A DNA stretch of 64,000 nucleotides from NCBI GenBank assembly GCA_035578175.1, contig JAQMRL010000007.1:48680727-48744726 (forward strand), read 5' to 3'. The translations under genes were made by a program, and so were the position numbers. This DNA comes from Catonia carolina (Eukaryota > Arthropoda > Insecta > Hemiptera > Achilidae). Below are positions 25,284 through 36,369 of this stretch, one piece after another (the stretch's first letter is position 1; each line of letters begins with the position of its first letter). Under the pieces are notes generated by a model, which did not search any database, was not told where the DNA came from, and saw only the letters and a list, made by a program, of their open reading frames with translations.

Positions 25284-25394
25284 TCTGGCGTGAAACACTC
25301 ACATAATTTTCTCTTGCCAATGTAAATAATGAACAATATAACCTAACATTAGTAAACAACGTAAAATAAAAAATTGCCGCCTCCGTGACGTAAT

Positions 25395-25590
25395 TTTTTG
25401 CGTTCAGGAGGAGTATAGGACATATCAGTTATAACACCTGAAATACATATGAGAATCATACAATGTATCACTACTATCAAGAAAGAAATTCTTGTACGCT
25501 ATAAAAAGTTTCATCGATCAAGTAATTTTTCAGATTTTTTTTTAAAGGAATGCAAATTATCACATTTTAAAAATTGCCTAATGGATAGCA
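25395..25590 (+). repeat. LINE 3'-end fragment nested in R930
   Basis: The AGGAGGAGTATAGGACATATC, ACACCTGAAATACATA and AAGAAATTCTTGTACGCTAT blocks reproduce 4640-4790 of the LINE described at 4640-5450. It is inserted in the R930 copy. Confidence 0.7.
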
Positions 25591-25735
25591 CACTAGCCTG
25601 CTAAACGGAGGTTCCGGATTCGATTCTCGGTTTGGGTCTAGAAATTATTACGTGCCAAAACCCATCATTAGTACAATTTCTTAACCCACCATAGTCGCTA
25701 ATGATCAAGCTGTTGATGCGACTTTAAATAAAAAA
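25590..25735 (+). repeat. tRNA-derived SINE nested in R930
   Basis: CCTAATGGATAGCACACTAG (box A-like) is followed 30 bp later by GGTTCCGGATTCGATTCTC (box B-like). A non-tRNA body follows and the element ends in an A-rich tail, TTTAAATAAAAAAG. The anticodon arm and acceptor stem do not form a proper tRNA, so it is a SINE head and not a tRNA gene. Confidence 0.65.
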
Positions 25736-26570
25736 GAGACAAACTAATTTTAATTATGAGTGAATGATGCAAAATTAAAACACCAGTTTGTCTTAATAAT
25801 ACGGGAAAGCACTCTTTGACGCTAAACTAGGGTCTGTAGATAAACATGCTTAAAAGTTGTAGATTTTTTAATTTCCTAAAAATTTTGTAAACACTTTTGT
25901 CGTGTAATGCATACTAAGGCCGAAATCTTCAAAAATCCAATTTTTTTTACAGATTTTGAATAAAAAGATCACTAATTACTGCTAAACTAAGCGTTATACA
26001 AAAAACATACAAATAAAAGTTGTAGTTTTTTAAATGGCCTAAAACTTTGATTATTACAGACTTTTGCCCTAAAATGCATATTAAGGCCGCAATCTTAAGA
26101 AAACCATTTTTTTCTACGAGAGCACAGTCTTCCCAAGAATTTCAGCAAACATGGCAATGACCCCGTCTTGTAGACTCTACAATGTACAGCATAAAAATGT
26201 AGGTAGTAAATGAGGCAATTTAAACAAAAGTCATAGGAGATGTTTTTGAGAAAATCGTAAAAAAGTGAAAATTACACGAATAAACTACTACTTCCGTTTG
26301 ACCGATTTTGATGAAAATGTTTGAGTCTGGTCCTCTAGTAGTACCTAACTTAAGTTCAAAATTTCAACTACGTACAATATTCCGTTCTTGAGATATTTTA
26401 TTCAAACATACACAGACCAATCACTAAAACATGTTTTTTGGTATCAGGGGTCTGAAAACATGTATACCCGGTGAAAACTCGATTTTGAAGAATACTTTCC
26501 TTCCTTTTGAATATAGTACTTTTGAAAACAATACTTTTTCCTTTATATTCATAAAGGGCAAGAGAAAGTA

Positions 26571-27584
26571 AAAACAGGCTATTGAGATGGTATCGCAAAT
26601 CCTTTTATTTCTGTTGGTTGTGTTATCTGCCAAAAAGGCATATATTGATGCCTAATGGTTGATAATGTAAGATGAAAACTTAAAAAAAGGCCAATGGAGT
26701 AATTTTTATCAGTAAAAATAGCAAATAGCCCTATATCATTTATGCCACTTTGTTGCTGAAGATGTGAGAATAAACTGGCCAAAAGTCATATTTCCAGAGA
26801 AGGCCAGTTTTTTGATTATCTAGTACATTAGTATTATGATATACTGTAATAATAGTTACTGTAGTAATAATACTACTACTACTACTACTACTTTGATAGT
26901 CATATTTACTACTTTGCTAGTCATATTTTAAAGTTATTGTGCTTATTCGAATGTTTATGTTCTAAAATTTTGGTATAAATAAATAACTTTGAACAATGTT
27001 AAGAGAAAGAATTAAACAAATTGTTGATCTGGTCCTGAAAGAACCTGGTAATTAATTAACTTTTAAGTCAGGTTGTAAAATATCAGTTAAACTGTGTAGT
27101 ACTTCAGTACCACACTATAGTCATTTTACGAATTAAAACGATCAAAAGGAGCAAACGAATGTTACATTATGTTTTTCTTATTTCTTTGAAGCTGGAACTG
27201 GATCTTACTCTTCCTGAGGAAATTATAAAAATGTAACATTTTAATAGTAGGCCTAGGCCTGCGGTACAATTAAAATTTAATCAGTTTTTTTCTATAACTG
27301 CACCCAGGGGATTCGGAAAAGGGAGTTTACGACATGTTGAGATAAAACTGATAAAGACTAAATATTAACATTATGTTTAGCTCAATACTTACTAATTCAT
27401 TTATTACCTCTACTTACTTGCTTACTTCAATAAGCACATCGCCCAATAATTTTTTTAAACCAAATAATACATAATCTGCCTCAGAAATTTAATTATTTTT
27501 CAATCAAGTATTTTTTTAAAACCAAATGTATATATTGAAACTTTTTAAAGAGCGAGTAAGGTCACAAAACTTAAGTTCTATAAA
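26571..27584. other. Intergenic; short (ACT)n run only
   Basis: A small trinucleotide run (CTACTACTACTACTACTACT) lies near 26872-26891. Otherwise I see nothing that I can support. The open frames at 26579-26782 are not gene-like. Confidence 0.45.
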
Positions 27585-27587
27585 GTT

Positions 27588-27839
27588 ATGACAGCTCCAT
27601 TTATTCTGACCGGAAGTGAGGGATGGACAATAACAAAAACCCAAGAGTGGAGAATCCAGACGGCAGAGATGAGATTTCTGCGAAGGACTAAGCGTTGTAC
27701 ATGCTTGGAAAGAATAAAGGATTATCGTTTAAGTTGGAGACAGGTCATGGCAAAGATGTCAGATCACAGGATGCCTAAGCAGGCACACTGGTGTGCTCCA
27801 GAGGGTATAAGAGATGTCTGTAGATCTAGGAAAAGATGA
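27588..27839 (+). pseudogene. RTE-type LINE reverse transcriptase C-terminal fragment
   Basis: LTGSEGWTITKTQEWRIQTA and EMRFLRRTKRCTCLERIKDY match the post-polymerase region of insect RTE-like elements (typically LYGSE.W followed by AAEMRFLR..KGCTR.DRI). It is truncated on both sides with no catalytic motif left. A relative lies at 36370-36930. Confidence 0.75.
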
Positions 27840-27859
27840 GATAGATTATATAGTATGTG

Positions 27860-28395
27860 AGTTCAGAACAGGCTGCGACCTAATCCTTGGTTGGAAGAAG
27901 AATTTTTTTTTAAATAGTGGGAATTTATTGATGTATTTTCTTCTTGCATAATTAGGTTTTTGTTCAAATAATTTTTTGCTATGATTAGCAACATAGTAAT
28001 CAATTCTGTTTCTAGTGTAGTGATTGTGGAAATATAAATTCTGCAAAAACCATTTCGTTTTACATACATTATCACTTCAAAAATATACAAGGAACGAACT
28101 GTCAGCAGTTGATGTCCCTTGTATAATGTTGTGCATGAGGTTAAGTAGTTTGCTCCCACATATACTGAATTGTTTTTTTATGAATTTTAAAAACTCTTTT
28201 TATATAGTCTGTGATGAATTACCCCAAACTAATATGGCATACTGGATATGATATAAAATTAAATTATGGTAAGCTGCTGTTACCAATTTTTTGTCATTTA
28301 ATCAGGCAATCTGTTTTAAAGGAAATATCCCAGACGATATTTTACTAACGATTTGATTGGTATAAGAATCATAAGACAAAGATCTATCTAGTGAC
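27860..28395 (-). pseudogene. Jockey/CR1-like LINE fragment (same family as 4640-5450)
   Basis: Minus-strand frames give LLTVRSLYIFEVIMYVKRN, RNRIDYYVANHSKKLFEQK and PNYARRKYINK. Upstream, the segment equivalent to the LAAYHGLI/YGILVWG region is recognisable as DNA in 28150-28395 (ATCCAGT..GCCATAT...). Several frameshifts. It ends abruptly at the inverted duplication to its right. Confidence 0.75.
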
Positions 28396-28426
28396 TAATT
28401 TTTTGGTTTAACATCCGACTGTTCTG

Positions 28427-28577
28427 CAGATTAAAACACTTCAGACCTAAATAAACACAAGTTTTAGCAAAAATGGATTTATTAACTTTCGGTCAACAAC
28501 TTTTTGTAAGACCGAAAGTTAATAAATCCTTTTTTGCTAAAACTTTTGTTTATTTAGGTCCGAAGTGTTTTAAACTG
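28427..28577. repeat. 68-bp inverted duplication at a LINE 5' junction
   Basis: Arms 28427-28494 and 28510-28577 are reverse complements with about five mismatches and a 15-bp loop. The right arm is the authentic beginning of the LINE frame at 28496-29063, so the left arm is an inverted copy of it. Confidence 0.85.
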
Positions 28578-29063
28578 TTGCCTATTGAAATTAAAAATAG
28601 CTTAAACAAGTTAATATTTTCAAGAAAGGTTAAAGATTGGCTCAATGACATAACTGATGATTCACTTATAAGAATTGTTGGTTAGAGTTGGAGTTTTACC
28701 CTTGCTGACTTGCTATTCAGTCCTTGTAGGAATTTACTGATCTTGGTAAATAATATAACAATAATAACTGATTTTAATGTTAGTCATGTACAGGTGAATA
28801 TCTGCTCTGAAGACTGACGGCTTGGTTAATATTGTTGTTAAAAATAATATAGTTAACATGCGCTGTAGCTGCTGCTATAATTTGAATTGCCATTTGTAGT
28901 GGATGACGACATTGATTTGTAATTCATTTGTAAACTTGTTTTTGTGTATTTTTTTTTATAAACCACCGTTTACTTGAGTTGGTGGTTATTTATTCCTAGT
29001 AGTTAAGATATAATTTTGTATTTTTATCAAGTGGAATAAATAAATATTATTATTATTATTATT
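28496..29063 (+). pseudogene. LINE C-terminal fragment with 3' UTR and (ATT)n tail
   Basis: PKVNKSFFAKTFVYLGPKCF and LLPIEIKNSLNKLIFSRKVK resemble the extreme C-terminus of Jockey/CR1-like polymerases. The frame stops at 28683-28685. A ~370-bp 3' UTR ends with AATAAATAAATATT and an (ATT) repeat at 29045-29063, a LINE-type tail. The 5' truncation coincides with the 68-bp inverted duplication. Confidence 0.65.
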
Positions 29064-29203
29064 GATTACTGCAAATGCAGACGGTGAAGGATGAAATGAC
29101 TTTTTGTAACGTATGAAAATATGCCGTGCCTGAATGGGATTCGAACCCAAGATCGCATGATGAGAAGCAAGCACGTTACCAACAACGCCAATGCGGCCGG
29201 CAT
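29060..29203 (-). repeat. tRNA-derived SINE (family S1), minus-strand copy
   Basis: On the minus strand: GCCGCATTGGCGTTGTTGGT head, GGGTTCGAATCCCATTCAGG (box B), then the body with ATATTTTCATACGTTACAAA, CATTTCATCCTTCACCGTCT and GCATTTGCAGTAAT. It sits next to the (ATT)n tail of the LINE. Other copies: 31768-31891, 34074-34248, 39868-40045 and 60747-60920. Confidence 0.85.
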
Positions 29204-29326
29204 CTAGTGATTGAACTACTGTTTAGCTGTCATGTAACATCATGAATACCATATTGTATTATACCAGTAATAGCATAAATTCATTAGCAAATCGTGCACA
29301 TCAATAGCAATTTTCTTTAAGGCCTA

Positions 29327-29610
29327 TTCCCATGGTGCTAGTAATCACAAGCGCGGTAGTGACTTTGAACATGTTTTGATTATACTAGCGCTAGTAGCGG
29401 AGAAAAGGTCACATGATCACTAGTGCTAGTAAACTAGCTCGGTGTGAACGTTTGGAAATGTTGCTAGTTGCTAGCAGGCTGTACTTTATACAGCAATACA
29501 CAACACACTCACATATGTCGTTAAAGCACTGTTGTTAGTACATCAATTAGCTAGCTCCGTGGGAACCATCGCCTATGCGCTAGTAAACTAGAGTCATGGA
29601 AATAAGCCAT
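29327..29610. mobile_element. MITE with CTAGT-rich interior
   Basis: GGCCTATTCCCATGG at the left and CATGGAAATAAGCC at the right are imperfect inverted repeats. The ~280-bp interior contains many CTAGTA/GCTAGT motifs in both orientations. This layout suggests a Harbinger- or hAT-derived MITE, but the superfamily is not determined. Confidence 0.5.
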
Positions 29611-30011
29611 TACTGTAGGAATTAGCCTAATCTAACGCTTATTATTGGTTAAGTTTGATAGCTACTAATTCAGTTAATACTCTATATTAAGATGTGTACT
29701 TTATACGACTATTTAATGAGTAGAAAGTATATTTACAATACCTACATATTTAACCAAGTGTGTTTATTATACCATATCGTACGATTAAATTAAAATTGTT
29801 TTTCTTACTTTTGTTTTAGAATCAAGTTCAGCTTTCACTTTACCTATAGTCTGCTAAAACTTGATTGGTTCTAGTACTGATACAGATTCTTTTATATATT
29901 GATATTGATAATGTTAAAACAAATAATTATGATGGAGATTATGCTGGTAAATTTTATAAAAACTTTTATAAATTATAATATAAATGATAATTTCTAACTT
30001 CTTTTATTTTT
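29611..30011. other. Intergenic, nothing recognised
   Basis: AT-rich spacer between two miniature elements. Confidence 0.4.
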
Positions 30012-30272
30012 TAGTTGCTATTTAATTTTTGTTTAAAAAACATAATCGTTTCAGTGGTACCACCTTCTTCAGAGTAATTAAAATATTAAAATTTAGAATG
30101 GACATTCCATTCATTCATATCAATAAAACTTTATATATCAGTAACAGTAGTGTTAGTTTTATTGATATAACTGAATGGAACATCATTCTAAATTTTAATT
30201 TTTTGATTACACGGAAGAAGGTGGTACCACTGAAACGATCATAAGGTTTTTAAACAAAAACTAAATAGCAAC
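30012..30272. mobile_element. Foldback MITE (~118-bp arms)
   Basis: Left arm 30012-30131 and right arm 30154-30272 are reverse complements (shared TCGTTTCAGTGGTACCACCT, TCTTC..AGTAATTAAAAT and TCATATCAATAAAACT). The loop is ~22 bp. The open frame at 30029-30244 simply reads through the hairpin. Confidence 0.85.
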
Positions 30273-30785
30273 CAAAAAAAGAGGTAAGAAGTTAACATTT
30301 ATATTATAATTTATAAATTAAATGGTTGACAGGATGCATTACAAGAATTTATTTAAAAAACCGGTATGTATTAAGATATTACCATATTTACAAGTTTAAT
30401 CTGTAAGTGAGCTACTGGTATCATAAGAAAGTCAGCACAATTGCAATGAAACAGCAACTAATTTTCCACCTCCAGAAATATTTGAAACCGGGGTATGTCT
30501 TGGTTATGATGCTCTGTGATACTATATTACATCCAACAGTCACTTGAGACTGTTGGAAAGATAGACGATTCCAATTTAACATTGGTTGTATAGAGCAATA
30601 CGTTCTCCACTACTATCTCTCCTACAAACATGCGTAGTATTTAATTAATATTGTATAAGTTTTTGTTGTAATTGTAATTTAAATAAAGTTAAAATGTTAA
30701 GTGACTATTATTTAAAGATTTAGAGGAAGATTTAAAGGTCCCAATAATCGATTAAAATACAGAGTATATAAAATTAAGAAAAATA
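30273..30785. other. Intergenic, nothing recognised
   Basis: No feature that I can support. Confidence 0.4.
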
Positions 30786-31510
30786 AAAGTAATTAGCCCT
30801 CAAAACCCAACACGGAATGCTCAAAAGAGTCAACCACTTCAAATAATTTGGAGAAATTATACAACAAAACGGGAACGACGTACTTACATTGCAAAACAGA
30901 ATAGCAAAACTAGAAATGACCTACGTACAAACAAGGAACTTTTACAACAAAAATGCATATCTAGAAACGCCAAACTTAGACATCTAAACACAGTCGTTCT
31001 ACCACAAGTCTTATACGCAGCCAAAACCCTAACATTTCATAGGAAAGGATTATTAACAAAACTAAATAAAATACACAGGAGATTCGCCCAGACAATCCTA
31101 GGAACAGTTTTCGACCCAGAAACCAAGATCCACAAGAAGAGAAGGAACGAACTCATAATGAATTTCCTAGGCGAAACTCTAACAACTAAGCTCATAAAAC
31201 GTCGACTACAATATTACGGTCACATGATGAGATTCTAAAACAAAAATAACGAAACGTACAAAATGATCACATATCAAGAAGGTTTTAAAACCAAAGATTG
31301 ATGGATCAAAGAAATCGAAACAAACCTAAACACCATAAATGCTTCACATAACGATGTAATAGATGGAACTGCCTTTAGAAGGAAAATAAAAGATTTTGGG
31401 GATTTCCCGACTGCAGAATCAAGGCAGAGGACATGGACGCAGGAACAAAGGGAGAAGGTTAGCGAGAGGATGAAGGCGTACCATGCGAACAAACGACAGC
31501 TTAAAAAATA
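30786..31510 (+). pseudogene. LINE reverse transcriptase C-terminal half, frameshifted
   Basis: In shifting frames: GEIIQQNGNDVLTLQNRIAK, VVLPQVLYAAKTLTFHRKGL, KIHRRFAQTILGTVFDPETK, RRLQYYGHMMRF and, at the end, RQRTWTQEQREKVSERMKAY. This is the typical C-terminal order of an RTE/Jockey-related insect LINE (YLG region, LYA segment, Y-GH, then a basic tail). Stops and frameshifts throughout. A sister fragment is at 49495-49875. Confidence 0.7.
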
Positions 31511-31767
31511 ATTTTACATAACCAGTGCGTTCTTTATACAGGACAATACAAAAAAAAGTAATTAGTTACATTTATAGAATAAAAATGTACAGAACATTTA
31601 TAGAATTTATAGACCTATGGCGATGAAATGGATAAATATAAATTTTGAAAGAATAAAATAAATGTTTAATTTAATTTTATCATAAAATTTAATGGTTTTA
31701 CAAAAAAAAATGCTGTACATTACCCTATAAATAGTTATATTCAATTAAAAATGTAATAACAATTCTG

Positions 31768-31891
31768 TCACATGATTGTCTTGGGTTCGAATCCCATTCA
31801 GGCACAGCATATTTTCATACGTTACAAAAAATCATTTCATCCTTCAGTCTGCATTAGCAGTAATTACAGAAGTCGGACGTTAAACCAAAAA
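31768..31891 (+). repeat. SINE family S1, 5'-truncated copy
   Basis: Begins just before box B (GGGTTCGAATCCCATTCAGG) and keeps the body and the TCTGCATTAGCAGTAATTAC block. Ends ACGTTAAACC with an A-run. Box A is missing. Confidence 0.85.
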
Positions 31892-32439
31892 AAGTCACAT
31901 AATTATAAATATTCTGATAATAACGTAAACATTTAAAATCATTAACGTAATTTGTTTCAATATCAGAAGTATAATATAGCCAAATACGCCAATGAGCTAT
32001 CCATTAACTTATAATTATTAACTTACATTATTTTGCGCAAACTATGGCAATAAGATCAACTTTTATTTTCACAGCATGAGTCAATGTTTTTAACACTGTA
32101 TGTAACAGCGCTCTGGCCATATAAGCAATGGTATCTTCCGACTGTTGGACAGAGTATAGTGAAGAATGTTTGGGTAATTACCAAAATCTACTTTGTACCT
32201 GGTCATGGTCAAAGTGAAGGTGATCAACAACTATGAATACATTTATGTGTTATAATGTGAATACATTATGTGTTACGTGTTTATTCCTTCATAGCTGTTA
32301 TGAATTTGAATTGTAACCATTGTGTTTCCATGTATTTTATTACAAAGTAAAAGTATTTAGAATAATACAGGTATATTGTGTAATATATTATTACTAATAA
32401 TAATAAAAATAATGTATTTGTTTATGTCAATAATAATGC
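31892..32439. other. Intergenic, nothing recognised
   Basis: No feature that I can support. Confidence 0.4.
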
Positions 32440-32640
32440 ATAGGTTCAACTGAAAGCTCCTGGTAAACCAGGAGCTCTGTTGCAAGCTAAAAGTATGAGG
32501 CTAGATTTTACATGACAATGAAATTGTGGTCAAACTAATAAGTAATGTAAATGAGTGGGGGTAATTTATAATTCTTTTTGTACAATTCATGGCTCAAGAA
32601 CAACTGTCAGATATTATAACACCATAAAATTAGAATAATT
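32440..32640. repeat. Dispersed repeat, pair with 14435-14690
   Basis: Shares the ordered blocks described at 14435-14690. Contains a small hairpin AGCTCCTGGTAAACCAGGAGCT. Confidence 0.5.
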
Positions 32641-33322
32641 CGAAGGGCTTGATACTCTTAAGCCTTTTATAATATTTTTATTGTTGAGAAGTTGAATTGA
32701 TCGATTCAGTATTAATACGTTCATTTAGATGAGCTTCATATTTAGAAACAGATGTTATTATCTTATTGGGCACAAATGCGATGTTGAGATGTCTGTGCAG
32801 ATCATCATTCCTAACATATGTACCAAGGAGAATTATCAAAACTGAAAATTTCATTGCTCCTGTAGAAAATGATTAAATTTACTGAAGTACATTATACAAT
32901 TTATTTGTTTACATTATACAAACGGAAATTTACAGTGGGACTCTCCTTTCTGTTCATGCCTTACATTGGGTATTGCAGGAGAATCAGTATTCATTCCCTG
33001 AAATCTTATAATTTCGACCAATTATGCTTTATAGTTTGAAAGCCTTCAATTCTCTGCCAGCATCTGTTCAATCTTGACCATCAATAATCTCAAGGACAAA
33101 TCTTTCAGTTGCTAGATTTGAACTTGTGTGAAAGTGTGGGGAGCTTTTCACATATTCAACTTCATGTTACCTACTTTGTGTTTGGTCAGAGGTTTCTCTG
33201 CACATTCATCCCCCCCTTACTCATTAAAAATCAATAAATATTGTAAATGAAGAAGTACTCCTCTAACAAAACTAGCCGAAATTGTTGAAATTGGTTTCAC
33301 CACAAAAATGTATTTAAATACC
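32641..33322. other. Intergenic with a possible LINE C-terminus trace
   Basis: Around 33020-33080 the plus strand reads SLKAFNSLPASVQS, which resembles the last residues of many LINE polymerases. This is too short to be sure. Nothing else was seen. Confidence 0.3.
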
Positions 33323-33930
33323 GGGTGGCCCATATGTCGATTTCCCCATGATATGGGACATTTCATTTTGATAAGTTAGTAATAGTGTAATGTTGGTAGC
33401 ATCACGTACAACATTCATTAGTTGTCTGCAACAGTGGCTAGTGTGAGGTATGTAGTTGCTATTTTCTTTCCTTCATTTTTAAATTCAAAAGTTGATAAAT
33501 GGATTGGTCGTCGTGGTACAATTGAATGGCCTGCGCGCTCGCTAGACTTAACGCCATGTGATTTTTCACTGTGGGGCTTGTAAAGGAACTAGTGTAATCT
33601 TCCTAGCCACAAAACCTGCACGAACTAAAAAAATCAATTGAAATTGCATTTGACTACGTGAATGACGATCAAATGTTACTGTTGAAAATTTGTGAATTAG
33701 TTTTAAGTCGCTGTATAAAAAGTATAGAAAATCATGGTGCATGGTGGACATTTTGAACACCTGCTATAACATTTTCAAGGTAATATATATGTGCAGTTTA
33801 TATAATAAAATTATTTTTTTTTGTCTATAGGTTTCTTATTTCATTAACCTTCTTCCGATTTCCGTAAATATTGGGGAAACCCCAATATTCAATATGTATA
33901 TTCAATATTCAATATGGTCATGGACCACCC
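33323..33930 (+). mobile_element. Deleted mariner copy retaining ends and transposase C-terminus
   Basis: The left end GGGTGGCCCATATGTCGATT and the right end, containing TTTCCGTAAATATT and finishing GGACCACCC, form imperfect TIRs. On the plus strand near 33500-33600 the transposase end can be read: IEWPARSLDLTPCDFSLWGL, then decayed sequence to HGGHFEHLL near 33745. The N-terminal two thirds are missing. The 3' portion recurs at 42470-42640. Confidence 0.75.
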
Positions 33931-33943
33931 TGTATTTATCGTC

Positions 33944-34035
33944 TCCATGGCTCAGTGGTAGACTGAACTACAATTCAGAGCTCCTGGATTCAATATGGAA
34001 AGTTAAAAGATTAGCCCACTTTCCCTTAAAAAAAA
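33944..34035 (+). repeat. tRNA-derived SINE, short
   Basis: CCATGGCTCAGTGGTAGACT is a strong box A-like D-arm, and GGATTCAATATGG occupies the box B position. It ends in an A-run at 34028-34035. It directly precedes another SINE. Confidence 0.6.
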
Positions 34036-34073
34036 TATAGTTCCACAACCTCCATAGCACCAAGCATCCAGCT

Positions 34074-34248
34074 GGGCATATTGGCGTAGTTGGTAATGTG
34101 CTCGCCTCTCATCATGCAGTCGTGGGTTTGAATACCATTCAGGCTCGGCATATTTTCATACATTACAAAAAATATTATTTCATCCTTCACCGTCTGCATT
34201 AGCAGTAATTGCAGAACAGTCAGGCGTTGAACAAATAAAAAAAACAAA
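34074..34248 (+). repeat. SINE family S1, nearly full-length copy
   Basis: Head GGCGTAGTTGGTAATGTGCT, box B variant GGGTTTGAATACCATTCAGG, conserved body, the TCTGCATTAGCAGTAATTGC block, then an A-rich tail. Confidence 0.85.
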
Positions 34249-34488
34249 TATCCAGAGGATAATGTGACTTTAAAAACGAATTCTGTACTATCATATTCAT
34301 AATTTCATACTCACTACCATAATAACAGTTTTTGGAAATTATAAATTAACTACATATCTGAAAATGATATACCCATGTGTACCTGAACTTGAAAACACCA
34401 AGAAAACCATCCAAAGAACGGGTATTTTAGCTGGTGAGAAAATAAAAGCTAGAAAAAATTTAAACATAAGTATCTGCAGATTAGAATA

Positions 34489-35290
34489 CAGTAATCCCTT
34501 ACCATTTGTGGTAGATTTTTCCGACAGTTAAAATATTTAAAAAATGTGAAATATTACAATGTTTTCCCAGTTTTTATTCAATGTATAGATAATATACGTT
34601 ATTAAATGATAGAATTTAATAACATAATGTAAATACTACATGGGTGGATCACTATTTACAGTACAGGAACTCTGCTGAAAAATGTAAATGCTGCACCCCA
34701 GCATGAATACAGTTGGATTTGTCCACATCAAGTCCAGTGGCATCTCATTAGAACCCTGTAAGGGTTGCCGTTGTCTTTACAATATGTATTGAAATGTGTA
34801 GGCTAATATACAGAAAACATTGGACATTAGTCTGGTGTCTTAATATTAGGCTATGTTGTTCCTTCAGTTCATTAGCCTGTTGCTCTAGTTAAGAGCAATT
34901 CGTTTTCTTGTTTTAAGTGATCTCTACTTTTTTAAGCACCAAGGTCACATGTACTGAAAAGAAAAGGCTTAACAAGTCAATTAATTAAAAACAATTGAAC
35001 TTTATGAATAGCTGAAAAGTACAGCTTCAGTGGCAAGATATTTTAGAGTGAATGAGCCGACAGTTCATTATAATTAAAAAAAAGAAGACAACTTTGGAGA
35101 AGCATAGAGGGAAGCCTAGTCAGGAAAAGCTATGTGTGGATGTAATGATTATAATATTGAAAAAAAAAATGGATTTAAATTTTTTTATTTGACAACCACA
35201 AGCCTCTATTTCCATATAGATTTGATTTTGCTATTCGTAATAAGTTCGTGGAATGTAACGAAAGTAACCCCGTCAAATAGGGGATTCCTG
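34489..35290 (+). mobile_element. Tigger/pogo-like transposon relic with TA duplications
   Basis: TA(34487-34488)|CAGTAATCCCTTACCATTTG... and ...AAATAGGGGATTCCTG|TA(35291-35292): the termini are imperfect inverted repeats, and the TA duplication and CAGT start are typical of pogo/Tigger. On the plus strand near 34985-35080 a CENP-B-type helix-turn-helix is recognisable in fragments (ELYE, KSTASVARYFRVNE). The DDE domain is gone. A related fragment begins the window at 1-310. Confidence 0.65.
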
Positions 35291-35349
35291 TACTTTAATA
35301 TAACAAGGTTGATAAAGGTGGAAAGAAAAATTACTTTTTTATTGAAGAA

Positions 35350-35937
35350 AATATGACCCAATGGACAAAAGAGTTATCATTTTTTTTAAAGAATTGAATT
35401 TCTAAACATGAAAAAAAATCAGTAACTTTCTTTTTAAATAGAAATTAAAGGATAATGAAATCTAAAAGAATAACTTATTACTCCCTGTAATACTGAAGAT
35501 AACAAAAGAAAAATCATAAAAAAATAAATAATATAATACAAAATAGATAATACTGAAGATTTATTTGACTAATCAAAGTTTTGATTTACCATCTTAGATT
35601 AGTTTTAAATTCACTAGTTAACTCAAAGAGATGTTACTTCATTTTTATTAAAAATTAAAGGATAATGAAAACTAAAAGAATAATTTATTACTCCCCGTAA
35701 TACTGAAGATAACAAAATAAAAATCATAAAAAAATAAATAATATAATAAAAAATTATGGCATACGTTCACAGAAGGCAAAAAGTAAGAAATATATTTTAT
35801 TACTGGAGATTTAGACGAGGTAGAAAGCTTCAAACTTATGGACAAAAAACTAAAACTAAAATCTATGCTTTCACCTTTTTTATAAATTTACTTGCGTAAA
35901 TTTATAATTTAAATTCCTTTTTATCCATTGGGTCAGA
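35350..35937. mobile_element. TIR element with internal 100-bp direct repeats
   Basis: TGACCCAATGGACAAAA near 35353 is inverted as TTTTTATCCATTGGGTCA near 35919-35936. Inside, a ~100-bp block beginning ATTAAAGGATAATGAAA occurs at about 35444 and 35656 (212-bp spacing). No reading frame. It ends within a few bases of the proposed poly(A) signal of the unknown gene. Confidence 0.55.
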
Positions 35938-35941
35938 AATA

Positions 35942-35951
35942 TTTATTTATT
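35942..35951 (-). terminator. Poly(A) signal (overlapping AATAAATAAA) of the six-exon gene
   Basis: On the minus strand two overlapping AATAAA hexamers lie about 170 nt after the stop codon of the proposed last exon (36120-36185). Confidence 0.45.
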
Positions 35952-36119
35952 CTAATGATTACAGTACAGTATTAAAGAGATAAACATATTAATACAATAC
36001 AATACATTATTCTGTAGAAATAAGCTCATAATTCTTACACAAAAATGATAAATTGAATAATATAATAAAAAAATAATAATTAAGTAACATCTTAAATGGT
36101 ATAATATGGACACAGGCAA

Positions 36120-36185
36120 CTAATCCTCTGCCTCACTTGTAATATCAAAATTCCACTGCCAGCTTGCTTCTTTCACACAGAGTAC
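36120..36185 (-). CDS. Unknown six-exon gene, proposed exon 6 (stop)
   Basis: The acceptor TTTTCTGTTACTAG is followed by a phase-0 frame VLCVKEASWQWNFDITSEAE plus Asp and TAG (36122-36120). It is assigned to the unknown gene because exon 5 ends in phase 0, the strand agrees, all six exons sum to 1125 nt (375 codons) without a stop, and a poly(A) signal follows. On its own the exon is short, and its link to exon 5 across a 6.6-kb intron is inferred. Confidence 0.5.
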   Translation of the reverse strand, partial: VLCVKEASWQWNFDITSEAED

Positions 36186-36369
36186 CTAGTAACAGAAAAT
36201 ACCAAACATTATTATTTCTCAGAAAAAGTTGTGGCAGATCATGGAACAAAAAGGCTATCCGCAACATTTGATTTGGAAAACAAAGATAATGACTTCTGCT
36301 GATAAAGACCTACTTCGCTCCAAAAAAAAAAAAAAATAAAATAAAAAAAATAATAAAAAAATATAGCTT

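Larger units (their letters stand above)
25284..26570 (+). repeat. R930 dispersed repeat, copy 2, interrupted by a LINE end and a SINE
   Basis: Begins TCTGGCGTGAAACACTCACA, then TTTTCTCTTGCC, and ends GGCAAGAGAAAGTAAAAA at 26570. Between about 25395 and 25740 it is split by a LINE 3' end and a tRNA-derived SINE, after which R930 sequence resumes (TAATTTTAATTATGAGTGAA). It therefore predates those insertions. Confidence 0.85.

Noticed and set aside
34074..34248. tRNA gene candidates at SINE heads (also 39868, 60747, 25590, 44737, 33944)
   Set aside because: Box A and B are present, but cloverleaf arms do not fold properly and each is followed by a conserved non-tRNA body and an A-rich tail, so they are SINEs.
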